From the NCBI RefSeq assembly GCF_018324685.1, contig NZ_AP023354.1, positions 4,836,001 to 4,900,000 of the forward strand: a DNA stretch of 64,000 bases, in the 5' to 3' direction. The stretch's first letter is position 1. Each line of letters opens with the position of its first letter. The DNA comes from Actinocatenispora sera. GTDB lineage: Bacteria; Actinomycetota; Actinomycetes; Mycobacteriales; Micromonosporaceae. Made by a program: the position numbers and the translations under genes. The notes under the pieces were generated by a model. The model searched no databases, had not been told where the DNA came from, and saw only the letters and a program-made list of their open reading frames with translations. Of this stretch, positions 9,742-17,632 are shown piece after piece.

Positions 9742-10367
9742 CGCAGGCTCCGCCTCGCCGCGCGCACCACCTGCGCCGCCTGGATCAGGTACAGCACCCC
9801 GGCGTACCAGTAGAGCGCCGCGCCCCACAGCGCCAGCGCCCAGCCCACCGGCAGCGCGACCGCCTGTACGACGCCGCCGACGGTGGCGAGCAGCAGCACC
9901 GGGAACGAGAACATCAGCACGAACGTCGCCGTCTTGCCCAGGTAGTGCACCTGCAGCGGCGCCTGGTACCCGTGATGCCACAGCACCGGGAACGACAGTG
10001 CCAGCACCGCCTCCCGGGCGACGAGTACCGCGGTCAGCTGCCACGGCACCGCGCCGGACACCGTCAGGGCGAGCACCGTGACCACGATGTACGCCCGGTC
10101 GGTGATCGGGTCCAGCAGCTGACCGAGCCGGGTGACCTGGTTGAGCCGCCGGGCCAGCTGCCCGTCGACCCAGTCGGTGGACGCGCCGACGGCGAGCACC
10201 ACCAGGGCCGCGATCGTTTCGTGGGCGACCAGCAGCAGATAGACGAACAGCGGCACTCCGGCGAGCCGGATCAGGCTGACCAGATTCGGCAGGGTGAAGA
10301 CCCGGTGCGACACGACCTGCCCCGTACCGGCCGCGACCGACGAGGTCGACACCGACCGGCGCGCCAT
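9738..10367 (-). CDS. pgsA2: CDP-alcohol phosphatidyltransferase (PgsA2-like)
   Basis: 209-residue integral membrane enzyme that transfers a phosphatidyl group from CDP-diacylglycerol to an alcohol. The catalytic CDP-OH-P motif is intact: DWVDGQLARRLNQVTRLGQLLDPITD (pattern DG-x2-AR-x8-G-x3-D-x3-D). Several transmembrane helices surround it. The start at 10367 (MARRSVST) has GGGGAGG 4 nt upstream; the frame open to 10535 has no ribosome-binding site. The exact alcohol (glycerol phosphate or inositol phosphate) cannot be read. First gene of the pgsA-DUF881-sbp-DUF881 block, syntenic with Rv1822. Confidence 0.85.
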   Translation of the reverse strand: MARRSVSTSSVAAGTGQVVSHRVFTLPNLVSLIRLAGVPLFVYLLLVAHETIAALVVLAVGASTDWVDGQLARRLNQVTRLGQLLDPITDRAYIVVTVLALTVSGAVPWQLTAVLVAREAVLALSFPVLWHHGYQAPLQVHYLGKTATFVLMFSFPVLLLATVGGVVQAVALPVGWALALWGAALYWYAGVLYLIQAAQVVRAARRSLR

Positions 10368-10728
10368 CTGGCCTCCCCTCCGCGGCCCTCCCGGCCTTGC
10401 TCGGGGCCAGCACCCAGGACGCGCCCGGCTGGACGCCCCGCTCCCCCCGTTAGCGACGCCATCGTAGCCGTGTCGATCGGCCGGGCACGCATTCGGTGCC
10501 GTCGCTGGGTGCTCGGTAGGTGTGGTGCGGATCACTGCACCTCATTGCTTCCTAGGTAGCTGGTTGGATGGCAGAGCGGATGGGATCACAGCACGAACCA
10601 GGCGGGCGCGGCCGGGCCGGCGGGGCACCCGGCCGGTACGCAACCGGGCCAAGCACGGCGACGGGTGTCCCCGGCGGACTATCGGGACGCGGCTACGCTA
10701 CGCTGTGATGGCCGCGGCAGCGCGGCCT
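10368..10728. other. Intergenic between the pgsA2-like gene and tRNA-Pro
   Basis: 361 nt with no supported gene. It should contain divergent promoters: one toward the pgsA2-like operon (minus) and one toward the tRNA (plus). The only weak signal is the repeated TACGCT near 10694-10704, about 25-30 nt before the tRNA, which could act as a -10 box. I see no strong inverted repeat. Confidence 0.4.
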
Positions 10729-10805
<77 letters not shown>

Positions 10806-10812
10806 CACCGAA

Positions 10813-10850
10813 GGGCCGTTGACCATCGCATAACGCGAGGTCAGCGGCCC
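10813..10850 (+). terminator. tRNA-Pro terminator hairpin
   Basis: GGGCCGTTGACC (10813-10824) pairs with GGTCAGCGGCCC (10839-10850), one G-U pair, loop 14 nt, followed by TTCTACTTGT. Nearly the same hairpin follows att copy 3 (27305-27342). The element therefore brought a close copy of the chromosomal terminator together with the tRNA 3' half. Confidence 0.75.
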
Positions 10851-10883
10851 TTCTACTTGTCCACTGTGGACTACTCCCCTACC

Positions 10884-12107
10884 TCACACGACCCGCAGGT
10901 GGGGACCACTTGGGGACCGTTTGGCCGTCAAGTGGGCGCTGAGCGCCCGTCCGGCGTCGTCGATCGACTGCCGATCGGGGTGCAGGTACCGCTGCGTCGT
11001 GGTCAACGAGCCGTGCCCGGCGATCTTGCGCAGAACGTGCACCGGCACCCCTGCATCCGCTAGCCACGTCAGCCCGGTGTGCCGCAGATCGTGCCGCCGC
11101 AAGTGCTCGTGCCCAAGCGCGTTCACCACCTCGTCCCAGTGCGTCGCATCCCGCAGGACGGCCGTGCTGATCCGACCGCCACGCGGTCCGGCAAACAGCC
11201 GCGCGTCCGGGTCGAACTCGCCGTTCTCGTCCACGGCGGCGTTCATCCGAGCCGACACCATCGGCCGGACTTCCTCGATCAGCGGCACGGTGCGGGCGCG
11301 CTTGCCCTTCGTGCCCTTGTCGATGAGTCCCCCCGGCCCCGGCGTGGTCTGGCGTCGCACCGTCCACATCCAATCGACACGGTCGATATCACCGGCGCGT
11401 ACGCCGGACACCTCACCGATACGGGCGGCAGTGCACGCCGCGAATACGACGACATCGCCCCACCCCCGGTACTGGCCAGACGAGCGGGCAACCAGCGCGT
11501 CGGCCAACTCGCGCAGCGATTCCCAGCTCGGTAATGCGAGTGATCGCGGATCGTCCAACTCATCCTCGGCACGGGCGAACTCGTGTTGCCAGCCGGTCAC
11601 GCGCGCCGGATTCCGGTCGATAATCCCGTCCCGCATTGCCTGTTCCATGACGCGCACCAGGACGGCAATGCTGTTCTTCACCGTCGACCGGCTGCACTCG
11701 TCAGCAATCCAGGCGTGCACAGCTCGATCAACCGCGCCGTTTGTAACCATTCGAACCGATATATGCCCAAGCGTCGGAACTACGCGCTTTCGCCAGCCGG
11801 CGAGGTACGGGTCAAGGGTCTTCTTTTCCAGCCCGCGCATGGCGAGGTTCAGATACGCGGCGCCGTATTCGGCAAGCGGCATGGTGGCGGCCCCGGGATC
11901 GACGCCACCCCGCGCGGCCTTTTCCATGTCCGCGATCCACGCGTCGGCCTGGTCAATGTCTGCCTTTGACTCAGACCGTGATCGCCTTTCCCCGGTAGTC
12001 GGGTCGGTCCAGCGAACGCGGGCGCGAAACGGGCTTCGTCGGTCGGGCCGGTGCTCAATGTCGGTCGACAGCTCAACCCCGATTGGCGGCGTGATCTTCT
12101 TGGCCAT
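10884..12107 (-). CDS. int: Tyrosine recombinase / integrase of element A
   Basis: 407 residues. N-terminal arm-binding and SAM-like core-binding regions are followed by the catalytic domain with R229 (TAARIGE), H339-x-x-R342 (HDLRHTG), H365 (GHGS) and nucleophile Y374 (TQRYLHP). The start is ATG 12107, overlapping the excisionase stop as TGATG. The longer frame to 12239 runs through the excisionase and is not credible. It reads toward the adjacent att site, normal for these elements, and its 3' end overlaps the phased GGGGACC boxes. It is expected to catalyse integration, and excision together with the small HTH protein. Confidence 0.95.
   Translation of the reverse strand: MAKKITPPIGVELSTDIEHRPDRRSPFRARVRWTDPTTGERRSRSESKADIDQADAWIADMEKAARGGVDPGAATMPLAEYGAAYLNLAMRGLEKKTLDPYLAGWRKRVVPTLGHISVRMVTNGAVDRAVHAWIADECSRSTVKNSIAVLVRVMEQAMRDGIIDRNPARVTGWQHEFARAEDELDDPRSLALPSWESLRELADALVARSSGQYRGWGDVVVFAACTAARIGEVSGVRAGDIDRVDWMWTVRRQTTPGPGGLIDKGTKGKRARTVPLIEEVRPMVSARMNAAVDENGEFDPDARLFAGPRGGRISTAVLRDATHWDEVVNALGHEHLRRHDLRHTGLTWLADAGVPVHVLRKIAGHGSLTTTQRYLHPDRQSIDDAGRALSAHLTAKRSPSGPHLRVV
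10901..10918 (+). repeat. Phased GGGGACC pair, left end of element A
   Basis: GGGGACC at 10901-10907 and 10912-10918, 11 bp apart (one helical turn), about 100 bp inside the left att core. The same pair with the same spacing occurs at 20188-20205 near the other end. Likely arm-type binding sites for the integrase or excisionase. Confidence 0.6.
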
Positions 12108-12415
12108 CAGGCGGCCACCTCGCCAGTGCTGATGCGCCGGGAGCGCAGCCACGTCATCACGTCGTCGGCGTGGTACATGACCACACGGTCCGACATGGGG
12201 ATGAACGGCGGCCCCTGCACCGGGCTGGCGGTCCGCCATCGCCGCAGCGTGGACGAGTCAACGCGCAACATACGGGCGACTTCCTCTGTGGTCAGTAGGG
12301 CTATCTCGGTGGCCGACGAGAGCGGTTCGGTGGTGGCGGTGGTCACGGCGGCGGTGGCCTCTCTGTCTGTTGGTACGCGTAGCGGTAGCGCGCTGGCGAG
12401 TGGTGGCGTCCGCAC
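12107..12415 (-). CDS. xis: Helix-turn-helix excisionase-like protein of element A
   Basis: 102 residues. The C-terminal half is a MerR/AlpA-type HTH: LLTTEEVARMLRVDSSTLRRWRTASPVQGPPFIPMSDRVVMYHADDVMTWLRSR. Such proteins next to an integrase usually act as recombination directionality factors. GTG start at 12415. The first 35 residues are Thr/Ala-rich and may be partly non-genuine; a later start is possible. It overlaps the integrase start by 1 nt. Confidence 0.82.
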   Translation of the reverse strand: MRTPPLASALPLRVPTDREATAAVTTATTEPLSSATEIALLTTEEVARMLRVDSSTLRRWRTASPVQGPPFIPMSDRVVMYHADDVMTWLRSRRISTGEVAA

Positions 12416-12707
12416 TCCCCCGCCTGGCGCGCCCGGGGGTCTGGCCGGTGCCGCTACTCGCTACTGGGCCGCACTGTCCCTGGTCAGAGCGCGGATCGGC
12501 AGTAGCGGGCGCCGGTAGCGGGGCCGCTACTGGTAGCGGGGCGGATAGTGGCGGGACGGTGGTCACCTGGTCGACGGCCAGGGGGCGTGTTCGGTCACCT
12601 GGCGCGGTGGCGCCGCTATCGGCTATCTGGCTGGTCATGGGGCTAGCGGCGGGGCTATCGATTGCGGCGGGTGGGGCTATCCGATAGCCCCGGGGTGGGC
12701 GGGTCAT
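12258..12707 (-). CDS. Doubtful Pro/Ala-rich ORF between primase gene and xis
   Basis: 149-residue frame whose ATG overlaps the primase-polymerase stop as ATGA, which suggests coupled translation. Composition is low-complexity (Pro, Ala, Thr, Arg), no domain is recognisable, and the last 158 nt lie in another frame of xis. The DNA under it is full of TAGC-type repeats, so this may be a non-coding replication or recombination region instead. Confidence 0.25.
   Translation of the reverse strand: MTRPPRGYRIAPPAAIDSPAASPMTSQIADSGATAPGDRTRPLAVDQVTTVPPLSAPLPVAAPLPAPATADPRSDQGQCGPVASSGTGQTPGRARRGSADATTRQRATATRTNRQRGHRRRDHRHHRTALVGHRDSPTDHRGSRPYVAR
12430..12703. repeat. TAGC-motif repeat region (possible origin or binding sites)
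   Basis: Dense short repeats of GCTA(T/C)CG, TAGCGG and CCGCTA. The clearest is the perfect dyad GGGGCTATC-C-GATAGCCCC at 12673-12691. Related motifs recur in the gap after the primase gene (13613-13752) and near the right end of the element (20050-20165). Their restriction to non-coding gaps of element A suggests binding sites for one element-encoded protein. Confidence 0.5.
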
Positions 12708-13612
12708 GCGGCGCCTCCGATGGTGTCGGCGGGGAGGGGTACGCCCTCGTCGCGGAAGCCGCCGGTGATGGCGGCGCGGATGTCGCGGTCGGTCTGTTCG
12801 GCGGCGCGGCCGGCGTCGGTCAGTTCGGCTACGGCGGTGGTGGTGTCGAGTGCGCCGGTCGCGACGATGCGGGCCACGCCGCGCGCGACCCCGTACAGGG
12901 TGGTGCGGCGGCGGCCGACCGGGGCGGTGGTGATGCGCCGCAGGTTGGTGGCCAGTAGGGCGGCGGGTGATGAGATGCCCCCTCCCCCGGCGTGCGGCGT
13001 GGTCGGGGTGGTTGGGCGGTGTGCGGGTCGGTGCGGTGCGGGCGCGGTCGGCCGGTCCACGATGGCCGCCAGGCGCGGGGGCATCTCAACCACCGGCCCG
13101 TCGTGCACGGTGCGGTACGGGCGGCGGGTGACCGGGTGGACCGATGGCGGGGCGACCACGTAGCCGCCGTCTGCCTTGATGTCGACGCCGGCCCGGTCGG
13201 GCATCGGCCGGGACAGCACGGGGTGGCCGGGGTGGGCGTAGTACAGGTGCCAGCCTCCGGAGCCGGTCGCGACGGTGTAGGTGGGCACCATCACCGACCG
13301 ATCGAGCTGCCCGCCGTGCTGGGGGTCGATGTCGACCACCACCAGCCCGGCCGCCGCCCCGGTCCGGATGGCCAGCAGCCCGGCGGGGACGGCGGACAGC
13401 ATGGCGGCGATGCGGTGCGGGTCGGTGGTGGCGGCGTAGAACCCGTGGCACGTCAGGCAACCACACGCTTCGCGGTCGTGTCCGGGTCCGGCGTCGTGAC
13501 ACTGTGGACAGTTGGCCACGGGCCGTTTGGTGCGGCCCAGCACGAACACCGGCCAGCCGCGCCCGGCGGCGGCCCGTGCCGGCCGGTGATAGCGGCTCGT
13601 CGGGTGGGTCAT
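12704..13612 (-). CDS. Bifunctional DNA primase/polymerase (prim-pol)
   Basis: 302 residues. N-terminal prim-pol domain of the archaeo-eukaryotic primase superfamily: GWPVFVLGRTKRP, a Cys/His cluster (CPQCHDAGPGHDREACGCLTCHG, about 35-57) that may bind zinc, the metal-binding VVVDID (about 93-98), and GVDIKADGGYVVAPPSVHP. The C-terminal part (about 210-302) is a short helical region without a helicase. It likely primes or copies the excised element together with the ATPase encoded just upstream, the usual pair in actinomycete integrative elements that lack RepSA. Confidence 0.9.
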   Translation of the reverse strand: MTHPTSRYHRPARAAAGRGWPVFVLGRTKRPVANCPQCHDAGPGHDREACGCLTCHGFYAATTDPHRIAAMLSAVPAGLLAIRTGAAAGLVVVDIDPQHGGQLDRSVMVPTYTVATGSGGWHLYYAHPGHPVLSRPMPDRAGVDIKADGGYVVAPPSVHPVTRRPYRTVHDGPVVEMPPRLAAIVDRPTAPAPHRPAHRPTTPTTPHAGGGGISSPAALLATNLRRITTAPVGRRRTTLYGVARGVARIVATGALDTTTAVAELTDAGRAAEQTDRDIRAAITGGFRDEGVPLPADTIGGAA

Positions 13613-13752
13613 CGCGTTACCTCGATTCGGCGGGTTGGGCGGGTGTCGGTGTCGGTGCTGCTAGCTGCTACCGGGCAGGTCACGGCATGGTTTGGCTGCT
13701 AGCAGGGCTGCTATCGCTAGCAGGCAGGGCTGCTAGCGATAGCAGCCGTCGG
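13613..13752. repeat. Candidate replication origin with 17-bp inverted repeat
   Basis: The gap between the ATPase and primase genes contains perfect 17-bp arms GCTGCTATCGCTAGCAG (13707-13723) and its complement (13730-13746), 6-nt spacer GCAGGG, plus extra GCTGCTAGC copies at 13660-13706. Location between two replication genes and iteron-like layout fit an origin or initiator-binding site. It could also act as a terminator after the ATPase gene. Confidence 0.5.
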
Positions 13753-15132
13753 CTAGCTCGGTGGGCGGCCCGTGCCGGTCGGTGCGCAGGACTCGCAGAC
13801 GGTCTGCCGGCCCGGCCGGACCCGTGCCGGTCGGCCGCATCGTTCGCACGAGCCGATGCCGGGCACGTCGACCGGTAGCGGCACATCGACCGCGCCATTC
13901 GCGCCACCATCCGTGCCACCATTCGTGCCAGTGGCACCAATGGCGTGACCTGCGCTTATGCCATTCGTGCCATTCGTGCCACCGGGAGGGGTGGCCGGCA
14001 CGGATGCGGGCGCGTCAGGCAGTCGCCAGACGGTGCCACCGGCGAACCCGGACCGGTCGGCGATGACACCTTCGGACTCCCGCGCCCGACCGACTGTGCG
14101 CCACGGCATCCCGGCCTGTTCGGCGGCGGCCTTGACCTCTGACGACGGGGCTTGCCCGCCCCGTTCGGTCAGGAACTCCACCAGCCACGCCGCCGCCCGG
14201 TTGCGTGACGCGGCCCGGTCCTGATCGGCGGCCGGGTCCCGCAGCAGGTCGGCGGCGGTGTAGTCGACGGTGCCGTCCCACTCGATGCGGGCGCATCCGT
14301 GGTCGGGCGCGTCCACCAGGCGGTAGGCCAGGGCGGGCGGCATCACGGCGATGTTGGCTTTGGTCGGCGCGACGATCACCCGGCCCTCGTCGCGGGGGTC
14401 CTTGGCCACCGCGTAGCCGAGCCGGGCGGCACCGATGATGCCGATCGAGCCGCCGCCCCGGTAGATCGGCGACGGCCCGCCACCCTTGGTGAAGTGCCGC
14501 ACGAGCACGATCGCGCATCCGGTCTTCTCCGCGGTCTTGATCAGCGGCGTGAGCGCACGGCGGACGTCCTTGTCCTGGTACTCGTTGACCTTCTCCCCCA
14601 GGTAGGCCATCAGCGGATCGACCACCACCAGGGCGGCGCCCACGGCGGCGATCGCGTCGGCCACCATCCCGGCGTCGTCGGGCAGCGTCACCAGCCGGTC
14701 CACCCACGCGGCATCGCGTGCGTCCCACTCGGTGACGCTGGTCAGCGCCACCACCCGCGCCGCATCCGCCCCGGCCGCGTCCAGCCGGGGCCGGATGGTG
14801 TCGGCCGGGTCATCCTCGGCAGACAGCAGCACGACCCCGGCTGGGCCGGTGCCGGGCTGCCCGTCCGGCCACGGCTTGCCGGTCGTGATACGGGCGGCCA
14901 GATCGGTGGTCATGGTCGACTTGCCGGTACCCGGATCACCGTCGATGACGTGCAGCTTGCCGGCGGCGAGGTAGCCGGGCCACAGCCACGTGATGCGCTC
15001 GGGGGTCACGTCGGCCAGGCGCACCAGACGCGGCCGGGCACGCGGCAGCGCGTCCGGGTCCGGGTCCGGGGCGGGTTCGAGTGGCGGCCGGGTCTGGGTG
15101 AGACCGGGTTCGCCGGGGTGTGCGGGCAGCAT
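13753..15132 (-). CDS. RecA-fold AAA ATPase/helicase (RepA-like replication protein)
   Basis: 459 residues. P-loop GDPGTGKST in the N-terminal third, Walker B-like ALVVVDPLMAYLG, then LVRHFTKGGG and GIIGAARLGYAVAKDP, as in RepA/DnaB-like hexameric helicases of integrative elements. The C-terminus holds a zinc-knuckle-like CERCGRPARVRPGRQTVCESC. Before it lies a low-complexity Thr-Asn-Gly segment (about 395-425) encoded by repeats of ATTCGTGCC. The start at 15132 (MLPAHPGEP) has AGGAG 8 nt upstream; a frame to 15204 is weaker. Partner of the prim-pol gene. Confidence 0.88.
   Translation of the reverse strand: MLPAHPGEPGLTQTRPPLEPAPDPDPDALPRARPRLVRLADVTPERITWLWPGYLAAGKLHVIDGDPGTGKSTMTTDLAARITTGKPWPDGQPGTGPAGVVLLSAEDDPADTIRPRLDAAGADAARVVALTSVTEWDARDAAWVDRLVTLPDDAGMVADAIAAVGAALVVVDPLMAYLGEKVNEYQDKDVRRALTPLIKTAEKTGCAIVLVRHFTKGGGPSPIYRGGGSIGIIGAARLGYAVAKDPRDEGRVIVAPTKANIAVMPPALAYRLVDAPDHGCARIEWDGTVDYTAADLLRDPAADQDRAASRNRAAAWLVEFLTERGGQAPSSEVKAAAEQAGMPWRTVGRARESEGVIADRSGFAGGTVWRLPDAPASVPATPPGGTNGTNGISAGHAIGATGTNGGTDGGANGAVDVPLPVDVPGIGSCERCGRPARVRPGRQTVCESCAPTGTGRPPS
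13907..13989. repeat. 83-bp inverted duplication, copy 1 (inside ATPase gene)
   Basis: Three direct copies of ATTCGTGCC and the dyad GTGCCAC...GTGGCAC lie in the 3' part of the ATPase gene. The reverse complement of this block recurs at 19624-19706 with about three differences. The copy here encodes the TNGTNGISAGHAIGATGTNGG segment. Confidence 0.8.
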
Positions 15133-15363
15133 CGACACAACTCCTGTCGCGTCTGGTCGGGCGGGTTCGGCGCCGCGTTGCGGGCGGTGCCGGACCCCGG
15201 TCACGGGGCCGGGTGCGTCCGGGTCGTCTCGCTGGTCAGCGACCGCGCGGACTCACCCGGCCGGCCGGGTCTGCGCGCCATGCGCGCCGCGTCCGGTGCC
15301 GGGTTCGGCGCCGGTGCTGTACCGGTGCGCACCTGCGGGTTCGTCCGCGACCGGGCGGCCATC

Positions 15364-16032
15364 TCACGCCGCCTCGGCCGCGGTGTTGGCGCGGGCGGCG
15401 ACCATCTTCTGAATCACCGCGTACTGCGCCGGCGTGCAGCCACGCCCCGGGGTCCCGGACGCGCGGCGCTTCAAGGTGCGCTGCGCGATGTGCCACGACG
15501 AATCGACCTTCGTCTTGGTCCATCCGGTCTGCTCGATGATGTCCATCGGACGCAGCCCGGACAGCCGCAGCGTGGCCACCTGGCGCTGTACCGGCGGCAG
15601 CTCGGCAACCTCGGTACTCAACCGCTCGCGCATCGCCTCACGCTGCCGGTCGACCGGCTCCAACAGCGGCGGCGCGGCCACCTCCGCGTACTGCCAGAAC
15701 GTGTCGTCCACCGCGCTTTCCTTGCTGTGCCGGCTGAAGTGCCGCAACGCCTGGTAGCGGGCCATCCCCCGCAGCCACCGCCCGAACCCCGGCCCGTCCG
15801 GCCCGCGGTCGGCGAACTTGGCCAGACCGCCGGTCAGCAGTTCCTCCCAGGTGTTCTGTGCGATGTCCTCGGCCGTGGTCGCGCCGCCGTAGGAGTTGCG
15901 GACCACCGATCGCAGGTAGCGCACCAGATCGGCCGCGTGCCGCGCGTACAGCACGCCCACCGCGTCCCGGTCGCCGTCCTGCGCCGCCGCCACCAACCCC
16001 GCGTCGGTCATCTCCACCAGGTGCGCGCGCAT
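15364..16032 (-). CDS. Sigma-70-family (ECF-like) factor of element A
   Basis: 222 residues. A region-2-like segment (DAVGVLYARHAADLVRYLRSVV...EDIAQNTWEELL...FGRWLRGMARYQALRHFSRH) and a region-4-like HTH (LPPVQRQVATLRLSGLRPMDIIEQTGWTKTKVDSSWHIAQRTLKRR) are present. The start at 16032 (MRAHLVEM) overlaps the upstream stop as TGATG; the frame extending to 16347 is a shadow. It could be a true sigma factor for element promoters or a sigma-derived replication/transfer regulator. No anti-sigma gene is adjacent. Confidence 0.75.
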   Translation of the reverse strand: MRAHLVEMTDAGLVAAAQDGDRDAVGVLYARHAADLVRYLRSVVRNSYGGATTAEDIAQNTWEELLTGGLAKFADRGPDGPGFGRWLRGMARYQALRHFSRHSKESAVDDTFWQYAEVAAPPLLEPVDRQREAMRERLSTEVAELPPVQRQVATLRLSGLRPMDIIEQTGWTKTKVDSSWHIAQRTLKRRASGTPGRGCTPAQYAVIQKMVAARANTAAEAA

Positions 16033-16559
16033 CACGCCACCCCCAGCACGGCGTGAGCCGGACGGGTCGACACCGGGAAGTACCGGCCGGTCGCGTCCCG
16101 CGACACCTGCCCATCGGCGGCCATCCGCGTGCACGCACGCCGCACCGCCTGATACGAGATCCCCAGCGCGTCGGTCAACTGCTTGGGCGTCATACCCGGC
16201 TGCGCAGCCACCCGCCGCGCGATCGCGCGCCGCGTCTCCTGCATCGGCCGACCGGCGACCGGCCCGGCGGCGAACACGTCGGCCAGGCGGCGCCGGCAGA
16301 CCGCCAGCCACGCGGCGTCGACCGTGCCCGCGGCGATCTCGGCGCACAGCCTCTCGGCGCGCTGCCGCACCGCGGTCAGGCCCTCGGTCGCGACCGCCAG
16401 CACCAGGGCGTCGCGCACGTCCTGGTCGTGCACCAGGTCGTCGGCCACAAGATGCAGCTCGTAGTAGAGCGCGGCGGCCATCTCGTCGGCGGTCAACGGC
16501 AACTCGATCCGAAGCCGCACGGTCGTTTCGGGCGTGACCTCGAACAGCGGGGCGCTCAT
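16032..16559 (-). CDS. DNA-binding helical protein of element A, unknown role
   Basis: 175 residues. Middle part is helical (LTADEMAAALYYELHLVADDLVHDQDVRDALVLAVATEG). The C-terminus contains a winged-HTH-like segment (GMTPKQLTDALGISYQAVRRACTRMAADGQVSRDATGRYFPV). Start at 16559, separated from the upstream stop by one base (TGAGATG). Part of the four-gene run from 16803 to the ATPase gene. The function is not recognised; a regulator or replication accessory is the simplest guess. Confidence 0.6.
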   Translation of the reverse strand: MSAPLFEVTPETTVRLRIELPLTADEMAAALYYELHLVADDLVHDQDVRDALVLAVATEGLTAVRQRAERLCAEIAAGTVDAAWLAVCRRRLADVFAAGPVAGRPMQETRRAIARRVAAQPGMTPKQLTDALGISYQAVRRACTRMAADGQVSRDATGRYFPVSTRPAHAVLGVA

Positions 16560-16560
16560 C

Positions 16561-16803
16561 TCAGGCCACCTCGCCATCGACGCTGGTAGCGATGGCGGCG
16601 AGGAACGCTTCGAACGCCTGCCGGGTGATCCGCAACCCGCCCCGGCCCGCACCGACCCGCAGCGCCGCCAGGCGGCCCGACTCGATCGCCCGGTACACCG
16701 TCGCCGGGTGCACATCCAGCAGCTCGGCAACCTGCTTCACGCGGTACGGCCGCACGGCGGGAACGGTGCTCACGACATCTTCGGGGCTACGCTGGTCCTG
16801 CAT
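16561..16803 (-). CDS. Small HTH (excisionase-type) DNA-binding protein
   Basis: 80 residues with one HTH_17-type domain: YRVKQVAELLDVHPATVYRAIESGRLAALRVGAGRGGLRITRQAFEAFLAAI. Start at 16803, with GGAGGAG 5 nt upstream; the long N-terminal extension to 17019 is not coding. It opens the replication operon of element A and faces the XRE repressor gene across an operator-rich gap. It may be an activator of the operon or a second recombination directionality factor. Confidence 0.78.
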   Translation of the reverse strand: MQDQRSPEDVVSTVPAVRPYRVKQVAELLDVHPATVYRAIESGRLAALRVGAGRGGLRITRQAFEAFLAAIATSVDGEVA

Positions 16804-16899
16804 CTTCACTCCTCCGACAGCAACGGATGGGGATGCCTGGCCCGGCTGGTGCGCCAACACCGGTCGGGCCGTTTTGCTGCGCTGGCTGCAACGTGTGCG

Positions 16900-16934
16900 A
16901 CCAACGTTGGTGCTGATATTAGTGCTGAAATTAG
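16900..16934. promoter_or_regulatory. Operator cluster upstream of the element A replication operon
   Basis: The perfect 12-bp dyad ACCAACGTTGGT (16900-16911) abuts two 12-bp direct repeats, TGCTGATATTAG (16911-16922) and TGCTGAAATTAG (16923-16934). The TGCTGATA half-site is shared with the palindrome beside the XRE gene (17043-17060), so one protein probably binds both. Confidence 0.6.
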
Positions 16935-17042
16935 CTGTGTCAAGCGACGCTTGCGAAACCTGCGACACCTGGGGGTCCTTCCGGCTACCTGGCAGCGATC
17001 GAGGCGCCTGGTACGGCATCGGCCGGGCTGATGCGGCAAGCT

Positions 17043-17060
17043 AGTATCAGTGCTGATACT
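17043..17060. promoter_or_regulatory. Palindromic operator at the XRE repressor promoter
   Basis: AGTATCAG-TG-CTGATACT, perfect 8-bp arms with a 2-nt centre, ending 20 nt before the XRE start codon. Likely autoregulatory binding site for the adjacent XRE protein. Confidence 0.65.
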
Positions 17061-17080
17061 GGCGTCGGGAGGCCACTGTC

Positions 17081-17428
17081 ATGCCCAACTGGGAAGCCGT
17101 CAGCGTCGCGATGACCGACCGCATGGCGGAACTCGATCTCACGCAAGCCGACGTGGCGAGCAAAGCCGGCGTCGCGCTGATGACCGTTCGAGAGCTTCAG
17201 CGGAACCTGACGCCACGTCGGCGTAGTCCGCGCACCTTGGCGGCGCTCTCAGAAGCGCTTGGCTGGCCGCGTTCGCGGCTCGAAGACCTCTCCAACGGGG
17301 ATCGCGGCGAGGAGCCGACACTTCCGGGCACGGACGTCACGCGAGAGCTGGGACGTCTGCGCCAAGAGCTAGCGGAGTTGTCCGCCCGCGTCGATGCGAT
17401 CGAGGCCAACGGCGAGAGATCGCGGTAG
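17081..17428 (+). CDS. XRE-family repressor of element A
   Basis: 115 residues. Cro/C1-type HTH at about 9-62 (MTDRMAELDLTQADVASKAGVALMTVRELQRNLTPRRRSPRTLAALSEALGWPRSRLEDL), then a C-terminal coiled coil (VTRELGRLRQELAELSARVDAIE) suited to dimerisation. ATG 17081, with GGGAGG 8 nt upstream. It is divergent from the replication operon with matching half-sites on both sides, so it is a good candidate for the switch that keeps the element quiescent. Confidence 0.85.
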   Translation: MPNWEAVSVAMTDRMAELDLTQADVASKAGVALMTVRELQRNLTPRRRSPRTLAALSEALGWPRSRLEDLSNGDRGEEPTLPGTDVTRELGRLRQELAELSARVDAIEANGERSR

Positions 17429-17632
17429 TGGACATGCGCTTGACGTTGCCGTACCGCCTGGTCGTTCGTCATCGCCCCGGTCACCGTCCTTTGTGGTTCG
17501 TGCGATGTCCCCAAGTCAACCGGTCGCGACCGGAGCTAACCAGGCATCGCATGCGCAGCCTGCGAAGCCCCGACAGCCGGACATGGCGGCGGGACGGCGG
17601 CGGCGTGGCAGTCAGTGCGCAGAGGCGGCGGC

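Noticed and set aside
13861-13990. CRISPR array at the ATTCGTGCC repeats
   Set aside because: Repeats are 9 bp, directly adjoining and coding, with no spacers and no cas genes in the window.
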